Below, piece by piece: positions 58,039 to 64,000 of a stretch of 64,000 bases of DNA. The stretch's first letter is position 1; the number at the start of each line of letters is the position of its first letter. Source of the stretch: Alkalihalobacillus sp. CinArs1 (GTDB taxonomy: Bacteria > Bacillota > Bacilli > Bacillales > Guptibacillaceae); assembly GCF_947387515.1 (NCBI RefSeq), contig NZ_CANDOB010000002.1:744001-808000 (forward strand). The letters are read 5' to 3'. The translations under genes and the position numbers were made by a program. A model generated the notes under the pieces. It was not told the DNA's origin. It made no database searches and worked only from the letters and a program-made list of their open reading frames with translations.

Positions 58039-61000
58039 ATGAACCAATACTCAATGTTTTCGAAGAGTGAAATAAAAGAACGGTTTCCGGTGAGCTTCTA
58101 TCAAAGAGGCCTCACTTACTATCAGGACGGTCGCGTGCATGTCCTGAACTATGATACAGAGAAAAAGTCGTATACGGCACACGTACACGGAACGGATGAT
58201 TATGAAGTTGTTATCGAGCTTTTGAGCGATAACTGGTTCGGCTCGTGCGAATGTGCCGCATTCGATACGTATGGAACGTGTAAGCATATCGCCGCTGTTC
58301 TAATCGCGATCAGCGACTCTCATCCACCGGATCAAGAAGAGAAGAAAGAAAAAAGCACTGCGCCACCCAAGAACTACGATGAAACTGATCAGTTGATCCG
58401 GGCTTTGAGCGACTATGATGTGGATTTGTCTGATATCCCTTCATCCAAAAAAGATCGCCTGCAGGTGGAGTTTACGATTAAAGGAACCTCCTATCCATCG
58501 CTTAGACGATCGAGGGGAGATGCCCCGTGGACGATCGAGATGAAAGTAGGGGTCGATCGCTTATATATCGTGAAGGACATTCGCGCATTTCTAGATGCTG
58601 TGCTAGCTGAAGAATCGTTATATTTTACTAAGAAATTTAGTTATGAGCCACATGAACAAGAATTCGATGAGCGGGATTACCCCTTTATTGAGTTGCTGCT
58701 AGCTGTTCGAAGTAACGAGAAAGTGTATTTAAGCATTCCAGATAATTGGGGGAGATTTACAGATAACAGAGAGTTGATCTTGCCTCCATTGACAGCGAAC
58801 GAGTTTCTAGAAGAGCTTTATAAACAGGACCGTTCGCTACGTTTTGAATTTAATCGTGAATTATTTGAAGGCGTTACGCTTTATAAAGATAAGCATCCTT
58901 TCGACTTTGCTGTTGAGCAAGTAGAGTCTGACTATGTTTTACACTTGAATGGGTTTGAAGAAGCTGCTGTATTTGGAACATACGGATGGGTGTTTCACGA
59001 TGAATCGCTTTACAAAGTGAGCCAAAGGCAGCAGAAACTTTTAAGAGAGTTAGCTCCCTTTCGAAATTCAGCTGCAAGTTCTGTATCAATTTCTGGTGAC
59101 CAGATCGAACCATTCCTATCTCAGGTCGTCCCGCGTTTAAAGAAACTAGGGGACGTCACGTTATCAGAAGATATTTCAGAGAAGATCGAAAGTCCAGCGC
59201 TTCGAGCGAAGGTCTATGTGAATGCAGAGGGTGAGCGTCTTCTCGTTAACGTCACGTACAAATATGGGGAAGATCGAATCGATCCGTTCGACAGCGCTTC
59301 GCGTATTGAGAACAAGGATGGAGGGATCATCTTAAGAGATAGTGAAAAAGAACAGCAGATCATGGCGCTAATCGAGCAAGCATCTTTAAAATTCAATGGC
59401 AGAGAACTGTACGTAGACGATGAAGCATTAATCTTTGATTTCTTATATTGGACGCTTCCTCGGCTGGATGAACTTGCAGAAGTGCTTTTAACAGATTCTG
59501 CAAAGAAATGGTTACTTGATGAAGAGTCTGTTCCGGTCACATCCGTCGACGTAGATAGAACAGGAACGTGGCTCGACGTTAGTTTTGATATGAAAGGCAT
59601 CAATGAGGGCGAAATCTCGAATGTACTGAAAGCGATGATCGAAAGGAAACGGTATTATCGTCTTGAGAACGGTTCGTTCGTTTCGATCGAAGATGAAGAT
59701 TTCCAGCACGTTGGAAAGCTCTTGGACGAGTTGAACATTAAAGAAAGTGAAATCAGTCGCGGAGATCTCAAGCTTCCACTTTATCGAGGCTTGCAAATCG
59801 ATGAAACGATGGGTAAAGAGAAGCGTAGCTCTCGTTATGGCAAAGCTTTCCGTGAACTGTTGTCGAGACTGAAACATCCAGAAGACCTTCAGTTCAGCTT
59901 GCCTGAAGGGCTGGATGCTGAATTGCGGTCCTATCAACTGACGGGCTTTCAATGGTTGAAGGCGCTTGGATATTATCATTTAGGCGGTATTCTTGCTGAC
60001 GATATGGGGCTAGGAAAAACGCTGCAAAGCATTTCCTATCTCCTTTCAGAGAAGGAAGAAAATCCTAATGCAAAAGCACTTGTTATCGCACCTGCTTCGC
60101 TCATCTATAACTGGAAGAAAGAATTTGAGAAATTCGCACCGAGCTTGGACGTAGCTGTCAATGCCGGCGCACCTCCTGAACGGAGAGAATTGTTGTCTCA
60201 ATCGGAGCCAGATGTGTGGATTACATCTTACCCAACGCTTAGGCAGGATATTTCTCATTATGAAGCGATGGAGTTTGATTCAGTGATTCTAGATGAAGCG
60301 CAGGCGATTAAGAATCCTGCTACAAAAACGTCCCAAGCCGTTAGGCAGTTGAGAGCAAGAAAAAGGTTTGCGCTCAGTGGTACACCGATCGAAAATTCAC
60401 TAGATGAACTGTGGGCATTGTTCCATTCGATCATGCCGGGATTTTTTCAAGACTTAAGTTCTTTTAAAAAGCTACCGCATGAACAAATATCTAGAATGGT
60501 TCGCCCATTCATCTTGAGACGTGTGAAGCAGGATGTATTGAAAGAACTGCCGGACAAAATCGAGACTGTTCAAGTTTCTGAATTAACAAAGCAGCAAAAA
60601 GAACTTTATCTCGGTTACTTGCACCGAATTCAGGAGGAAACAAAGGAGAGTCTCAGAGGAGAAGGTTTCCAACGCAACCGAATGAAGATTCTTGCAGGAC
60701 TGACAAGACTGCGTCAACTATGCTGTCACCCGTCATTGTTTCTTGAAAATTATGATGGGTACTCAGGTAAGCTAGAACAGCTTATGGATATCGTAGCAAC
60801 GTCTATTCAAAACAAGCAGAGGATACTGATCTTTTCTCAATTTGCAAGCATGCTGCGTATCATTCAGGATCATCTTACGGCCGCGGGCCACGAAGTGTTT
60901 TATTTAGATGGTCAAACACCATCTAAAGAGCGAGTTGAGATGACGGAACGATTTAATGACGGTGAAAAAGAAATCTTTCTTATTTCATTAAAAGCTGGAG

Positions 61001-61275
61001 GAACTGGACTTAACTTAACGGGTGCCGACACCGTTATCTTATATGACCTATGGTGGAACCCAGCCGTTGAAGAGCAGGCAGCTGGAAGAGCACATCGAAT
61101 CGGTCAGAAGAAAGTTGTTCAAGTTCTGAGATTGATCACGCAAGGAACGATCGAGGAGAAAATTTATGAGCTCCAGCAAAAGAAGAAAGAGTTGATTCAA
61201 AAAGTCATACAGCCTGGTGAAACGATGATCTCAAGCCTTTCTGAGGAAGAAATTAAAGAGATTTTAAGTATATAA
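58039..61275 (+). CDS. SNF2-family DEAD/DEAH box helicase with SWIM zinc finger
   Basis: A 1078-residue nucleic-acid-dependent ATPase. Residues ~50-90 are a SWIM zinc finger (CECAAFDTYGTCKH, CxCx(n)CxH). A long bacterial SNF2-associated region follows. The motor starts at about 635: DDMGLGKTLQSI (motif I), VIAPASLIYNW (Ia), DEAQ (II), LSGTPIEN (III), then the helicase C domain with IFSQFASMLRII, LDGQTPSKERVEM, LISLKAGGTGLNLT (V) and EEQAAGRAHRIGQ (VI). Bacillus relatives are of unknown role, likely in remodelling RNA polymerase or DNA-protein complexes. ATG follows GAAGTGAT. Confidence 0.93.
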   Translation: MNQYSMFSKSEIKERFPVSFYQRGLTYYQDGRVHVLNYDTEKKSYTAHVHGTDDYEVVIELLSDNWFGSCECAAFDTYGTCKHIAAVLIAISDSHPPDQEEKKEKSTAPPKNYDETDQLIRALSDYDVDLSDIPSSKKDRLQVEFTIKGTSYPSLRRSRGDAPWTIEMKVGVDRLYIVKDIRAFLDAVLAEESLYFTKKFSYEPHEQEFDERDYPFIELLLAVRSNEKVYLSIPDNWGRFTDNRELILPPLTANEFLEELYKQDRSLRFEFNRELFEGVTLYKDKHPFDFAVEQVESDYVLHLNGFEEAAVFGTYGWVFHDESLYKVSQRQQKLLRELAPFRNSAASSVSISGDQIEPFLSQVVPRLKKLGDVTLSEDISEKIESPALRAKVYVNAEGERLLVNVTYKYGEDRIDPFDSASRIENKDGGIILRDSEKEQQIMALIEQASLKFNGRELYVDDEALIFDFLYWTLPRLDELAEVLLTDSAKKWLLDEESVPVTSVDVDRTGTWLDVSFDMKGINEGEISNVLKAMIERKRYYRLENGSFVSIEDEDFQHVGKLLDELNIKESEISRGDLKLPLYRGLQIDETMGKEKRSSRYGKAFRELLSRLKHPEDLQFSLPEGLDAELRSYQLTGFQWLKALGYYHLGGILADDMGLGKTLQSISYLLSEKEENPNAKALVIAPASLIYNWKKEFEKFAPSLDVAVNAGAPPERRELLSQSEPDVWITSYPTLRQDISHYEAMEFDSVILDEAQAIKNPATKTSQAVRQLRARKRFALSGTPIENSLDELWALFHSIMPGFFQDLSSFKKLPHEQISRMVRPFILRRVKQDVLKELPDKIETVQVSELTKQQKELYLGYLHRIQEETKESLRGEGFQRNRMKILAGLTRLRQLCCHPSLFLENYDGYSGKLEQLMDIVATSIQNKQRILIFSQFASMLRIIQDHLTAAGHEVFYLDGQTPSKERVEMTERFNDGEKEIFLISLKAGGTGLNLTGADTVILYDLWWNPAVEEQAAGRAHRIGQKKVVQVLRLITQGTIEEKIYELQQKKKELIQKVIQPGETMISSLSEEEIKEILSI

Positions 61276-61280
61276 CGCAA

Positions 61281-61310
61281 GAAGCCTTCCGAAACATCGG
61301 AAGGCTTTAG
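61281..61310 (+). terminator. Terminator after the helicase gene
   Basis: AAGCCTTCCGA AACA TCGGAAGGCTT, followed by TAG TTTG. A near copy of this hairpin stands at 61968-62000. Confidence 0.75.
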
Positions 61311-61361
61311 TTTGTAGAGAAACCTATATCATTATTTAGTGCTCCCGATGCCGTAGTCGAT

Positions 61362-61459
61362 GACGATCGCATGCTTTCCGCGGACGAACGGCCAAGCCCG
61401 AGGTGAAACCCACACCCCGGTCTCGGCCGCCCGTACTACCGCAGGAGTCCGCGATCGTC
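61362..61459 (+). repeat. 98-bp GC-rich Bacillaceae repeat, copy A
   Basis: Bounded by 9-bp perfect terminal inverted repeats GACGATCGC / GCGATCGTC. Inside the ends it has GCATGCTTTCCGCGGAC and CCGCAGGAGTCCGC, the arms of a repeat family I recognise from many Bacillus intergenic regions. No coding capacity. Confidence 0.75.
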
Positions 61460-61623
61460 TCTCCTACTTGAAGGAATAAGTCCAAAGTCACACTCCGTCC
61501 TAATAGTTTAACAGTCCAACATGGCAATTCTAACCTTCTTTTTATCCATCAACGTTATTTGGAAAGCAATGGATTATGGCATATGAACCACATTATCTAG
61601 ACAAGCTAACACTCACCCAGGTT

Positions 61624-61690
61624 AGACGAACGCCGAGCCTCATAGCGGACAAAGAACCGTCCGAGCCTCGAACGAACGCTGGACCAGGGG
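61624..61690. repeat. Third, divergent GC-rich repeat unit
   Basis: GC-rich block with the repeated words ACGAACG and CCGAGCCTC on either side of GCGGAC AAAGAACC GTCCG. It lies between the two 98-bp repeats and may be a decayed or different element. Confidence 0.4.
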
Positions 61691-61833
61691 AGTAAAGAAG
61701 TATTCACTCCTACCTGTTAGGATACAATCAATCAAAGTTAAACTTTCCAGTCTATTATGATAACAACTTTTCAACTCATCATTTTCAATTAGTTTATTTT
61801 TAATCCATCATAATAAAGCGGATTGGAGCGGAA

Positions 61834-61932
61834 GGATGCTCGACTCCTGCGGGATTAGCGGGACAGGTGAGATCCCACAGGAGCGTAAGCGACGAGGAAG
61901 CTCACCGCCCGCCCCGCGGAAAGCGAGCATTC
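61834..61932 (-). repeat. 99-bp GC-rich Bacillaceae repeat, copy B (inverted)
   Basis: Same architecture as copy A but in the opposite orientation: imperfect ends GGATGCTCGA / GCGAGCATTC, then ACTCCTGCGGG and CCCCGCGGAAAG. The inner part has CACAGGAGCGTAAGCGACGAG, limited here to its typical core. GGAGCG flanks both sides. Confidence 0.78.
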
Positions 61933-61967
61933 TGGAGCGTAAATCACTCCTATCCCGTTTACAGACT

Positions 61968-62000
61968 GAAGCCTTCCTTTCACATCGGAAGGCTTTTTTC
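61968..62000 (+). terminator. Second copy of the helicase-type terminator
   Basis: GAAGCCTTCC TTTCACATC GGAAGGCTT with seven T residues. The arms are the same as in the hairpin at 61281. Confidence 0.85.
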
Positions 62001-62067
62001 TTTTGATTAAGTGGTATACGTAATAACAAAGAACAAATAATAACGAAGAGTTGAGGGGTGGTTAGGA

Positions 62068-62352
62068 ATGGAATGCGAACTGTGCGGGCGAAAAGGAGTA
62101 TCTAGTACGGTTCATCATTTAACACCAAAAGAAGAGGGAGGGACCTTTGGACCAACTGCAAATTTATGTCCTGCATGTCACAAGCAAATTCATGCGTTAT
62201 ACACGAATCAAGAGTTAGCAATTAGACTCAATACGATAAAAAAGTTAAAAGAGGACGACCAAATTCGACGGTTTTTAAAGTGGATAAAAAAACAACCATC
62301 CACAAAACGAGTGAAAGTGTCGAAATCGAACGAAAAAAATAGAAAAAAATAG
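62068..62352 (+). CDS. HNH endonuclease-family protein (YisB-like)
   Basis: A 94-residue HNH protein. CELCGRKG and LCPACHKQIHAL provide four zinc-binding Cys, and VHHLTPKEEGG the catalytic His pair; the last conserved His is in KQIHALYTN. The Lys-rich tail (KKQPSTKRVKVSKSNEKNRKK) could bind DNA. It resembles Bacillus YisB. ATG follows GAGGGGTGG. Its natural target is unknown; no methylase or phage gene is nearby. Confidence 0.85.
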   Translation: MECELCGRKGVSSTVHHLTPKEEGGTFGPTANLCPACHKQIHALYTNQELAIRLNTIKKLKEDDQIRRFLKWIKKQPSTKRVKVSKSNEKNRKK

Positions 62353-62429
62353 TCCCGCTATAGGTCGCATGTTATTAGGGTTTTTAGTAAATAGTGGGTA
62401 AAAGAGATCGCCTTAACTTGAAATTCGGT

Positions 62430-62454
62430 GTTTCGACCTATTTTGTAGTGGTAT
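62430..62454 (+). promoter_or_regulatory. Candidate sigma-B promoter upstream of the BCCT gene
   Basis: GTTTCG (62430-62435), 13 bp, TGGTAT (62449-62454) resemble the sigma-B consensus GTTTAA-N(12-14)-GGGTAT. Osmoprotectant transporters are often under general-stress control. Confidence 0.35.
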
Positions 62455-62482
62455 AGATAGATAGAGGTAAAAACGTACTAAA

Positions 62483-62500
62483 TTCTGTTTTAAAACAGAA
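62483..62500. promoter_or_regulatory. Perfect 18-bp palindrome upstream of the BCCT gene
   Basis: TTCTGTTTTAAAACAGAA, ending 26 bp before the start codon and downstream of the candidate promoter. It is a likely repressor operator; the regulator is unknown. Confidence 0.55.
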
Positions 62501-62526
62501 AATTAAATGAAGTTGAGGTGACAACT

Positions 62527-64000
62527 GTGACAGGAAAAATTTCATCAGTGTTTTGGAGTACGCTGGTTATCAGTTTAATGATGGTCGTGTGGGGATCGAT
62601 TTCTCCTGGCAGTCTTGAATCCATTTCGGCCAGTGCCCAAACGTTTATTTCGAATAAGTTTGGTTGGTATTATTTAATATTAGTAACGCTTCTCGTTATT
62701 TTTTGTGTATTTATCATTTTTACACCGTACGGTAAAATTAAGCTTGGTAAGCCGGATGAAAAGCCGGAATTTACAACACTAAGTTGGTTTGCCATGCTGT
62801 TCAGTGCTGGTATGGGGATTGGACTTGTTTTCTGGGGAGCAGCAGAACCGATCTATCATTATGCTGTGAATGCTCCAACAGCTGAAACAGGAACACCAGC
62901 AGCAGTAAAGGAATCCATGCAGTATGTGTACTTCCACTGGGGAGTTCATGCTTGGGCAATCTATGCCATCGTTGCACTCGTGCTCGCTTATTTTAAATTT
63001 AGACATGATAAGCCAGGGTTGATCAGTGCGACACTTTACCCGATCTTTGGTGATCGCGTGAACGGTCTGCTTGGTAAAGTAATCGATACGTTAGCTGTCT
63101 TTGCTACGATCGTTGGGGTAGCAACAACGCTTGGTTTTGGTGCAGTACAAATCAACGGTGGACTTTCTTACTTAACAGGCGTTCCTAACAATTTTACCTC
63201 TCAATTGATCATTATTGCTGTCGTAACTGTGCTATTCATGATTTCAGCATGGACAGGCATCAGTAAAGGAATCAAGTACTTAAGTAATGCGAACATTGGT
63301 CTTGCTGGATTTTTATTCCTCGCAATGTTCATCCTTGGACCAACGATTTACATTTTGAACATGTTTACAGATACGATCGGATCGTACTTAACAAACATTT
63401 TAGCGATGAGTTTCCGCATTGCTCCGCTAAACCCTGAGAATAGAGAGTGGATCAACAACTGGACCATCTTCTACTGGGCATGGTGGATTTCGTGGTCTCC
63501 GTTCGTTGGAATCTTCATCGCGCGTGTTTCTCGCGGAAGATCCATCAGAGAATTTCTTGTTGGGGTATTGTTAGTTCCATCTATCGTAGGGTTCCTTTGG
63601 TTCTCAACTTTTGGTGTTTCTGCGATTAATCTTCAACAAAATGGAACAGCAGATATCGCGTCACTTGCGACAGAAGAAGCGTTATTCGGAACGTTTCAGA
63701 ACTATCCGTTTGGTGTAGTACTTTCCATCATAGCGATTACATTGATCGGAACATTCTTCGTAACGTCCGCAGACTCTGCAACATTTGTTCTTGGAATGCA
63801 GACAACGTACGGGTCACTAAATCCTGGTACTAGTGTAAAGCTCACATGGGGAATAACGCAGTCAGCTATGGCAGCCGTGTTGCTTTATAGTGGCGGGTTA
63901 CAGGCACTACAGAATGTACTCATCCTCGCTGCGATGCCGTTCTCAGTCATTATGATTCTCATGACCGTCTCCTTCTATAAGGCGATAACGAAAGAGAAGC
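62527..64000 (+). CDS. BCCT-family betaine/choline/carnitine transporter (3' end outside window)
   Basis: Sodium-coupled osmoprotectant importer of the BCCT family, OpuD/BetP type. It opens MTGKISSVFWSTLVISLMMV from GTG 62527 after GAGGTGAC. The glycine motif FSAGMGIGLVFWGAAEP (about residue 95) binds Na+ and substrate. The aromatic segment WTIFYWAWWISWSPFVG (about 315), followed by IFIARVSRGRSIREF, is the BCCT signature. About 491 codons are present; the C-terminus is cut by the window edge. The exact solute (glycine betaine most likely) cannot be read from the sequence. Confidence 0.93.
   Translation, partial: MTGKISSVFWSTLVISLMMVVWGSISPGSLESISASAQTFISNKFGWYYLILVTLLVIFCVFIIFTPYGKIKLGKPDEKPEFTTLSWFAMLFSAGMGIGLVFWGAAEPIYHYAVNAPTAETGTPAAVKESMQYVYFHWGVHAWAIYAIVALVLAYFKFRHDKPGLISATLYPIFGDRVNGLLGKVIDTLAVFATIVGVATTLGFGAVQINGGLSYLTGVPNNFTSQLIIIAVVTVLFMISAWTGISKGIKYLSNANIGLAGFLFLAMFILGPTIYILNMFTDTIGSYLTNILAMSFRIAPLNPENREWINNWTIFYWAWWISWSPFVGIFIARVSRGRSIREFLVGVLLVPSIVGFLWFSTFGVSAINLQQNGTADIASLATEEALFGTFQNYPFGVVLSIIAITLIGTFFVTSADSATFVLGMQTTYGSLNPGTSVKLTWGITQSAMAAVLLYSGGLQALQNVLILAAMPFSVIMILMTVSFYKAITKEK

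Larger units (their letters stand above)
61311..62067. other. Gene-free repeat region of about 750 bp
   Basis: I find no credible gene between the helicase and the HNH gene. The region contains three GC-rich repeat units (61362-61459, 61624-61690, 61834-61932) in A/T-rich surroundings, and is bounded by two near-identical terminator hairpins. Short open frames here only translate the repeats. Confidence 0.8.

Noticed and set aside
57869-58054. N-terminal extension of the LysE-type transporter
   Set aside because: Sequence is not family-like and overlaps the divergent helicase start; ATG 57868 has a good ribosome site.
61336-62029. Small open frames in the gap after the helicase
   Set aside because: They translate the GC-rich repeat copies and lack ribosome sites.

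Overview
The window comes from an endospore-forming member of the Firmicutes, most likely Bacillaceae. Support for this: a spore photoproduct lyase pair (splA/splB), a GerA-type germinant receptor operon, a SinI-like anti-repressor, strong Gram-positive Shine-Dalgarno sites (AAGGAGG type), frequent GTG/TTG starts, moderate GC, Bacillus-style cre sites, and Bacillaceae intergenic repeats. I cannot fix the genus. It reads as ordinary chromosome: I see no prophage, IS transposase, CRISPR array, rRNA or tRNA.

Layout. 1-1153 (minus): splA-splB. 1355-8392: an orphan argininosuccinate-lyase-like enzyme and an HD hydrolase, a biotinyl-like small protein, an EF-G-binding FusB/FusC-type protein, a dicarboxylate/amino-acid symporter, a secreted M14 peptidase and a GNAT. 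8407-14249: CapA, lipoproteins, a methyltransferase, a HEXXH lipoprotein, a second-site murB and a GNAT. 14328-21632: katA, then the mannitol operon mtlA-mtlR-mtlF-mtlD, in which MtlA carries two EIIB domains and mtlR seems to start at ATC. 21988-24373: an ABC-2 exporter with a lipoprotein and a DUF4260 gene. 24611-30496: a secreted phospholipase D/lamin-tail protein behind a cre site, an XRE/membrane pair, an alpha/beta hydrolase, a GH13 alpha-glucosidase and a GNAT. 30532-36374: a glyoxalase-fold protein, a peroxiredoxin-like gene with an in-frame TGA at its first redox cysteine position, a GerA-GerC-GerB operon with a fourth small membrane subunit, and a 1-Cys-type peroxiredoxin. 36537-50547: mixed housekeeping and accessory genes (MBL hydrolase, aminoglycoside adenylyltransferase homologue, V4R-like/STAS sensor, PH protein, lipid kinase, nucleoside hydrolase, kinase-fold protein, AI-2E family transporter, secreted metzincin, 3D-domain wall protein, DJ-1/PfpI, aldo/keto reductase, cupin). 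50709-55279: a complete trehalose PTS operon (EIIA, treP, treA, treR) with two TreR-type operators. 55380-64000: GNAT, a solo SinI-like protein, a P-loop kinase, a LysE exporter, a SNF2 helicase, a repeat-rich gap, an HNH protein and a truncated BCCT betaine-type transporter.

Most notable non-routine signals. (1) The reading frame 31077-31610 has a single TGA exactly where relatives have the first Cys of the redox CxxC, followed 25 nt later by the loop of a perfect 7-bp hairpin with loop AGTT. This looks like a candidate selenoprotein with a bacterial SECIS; a nonsense mutation is the alternative. (2) Two intergenic arrays (21691-21802 and 48540-48652), in opposite orientation, each contain exactly six copies of TCGCYGAT spaced 20-21 bp apart, i.e. 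about two helical turns. (3) Small CAGGC-core hairpin elements sit on gene starts and stops. (4) Two inverted ~98-bp GC-rich repeats lie between two near-identical terminator hairpins. (5) mtlR appears to begin with a non-canonical ATC codon, and mtlA has a duplicated EIIB domain.
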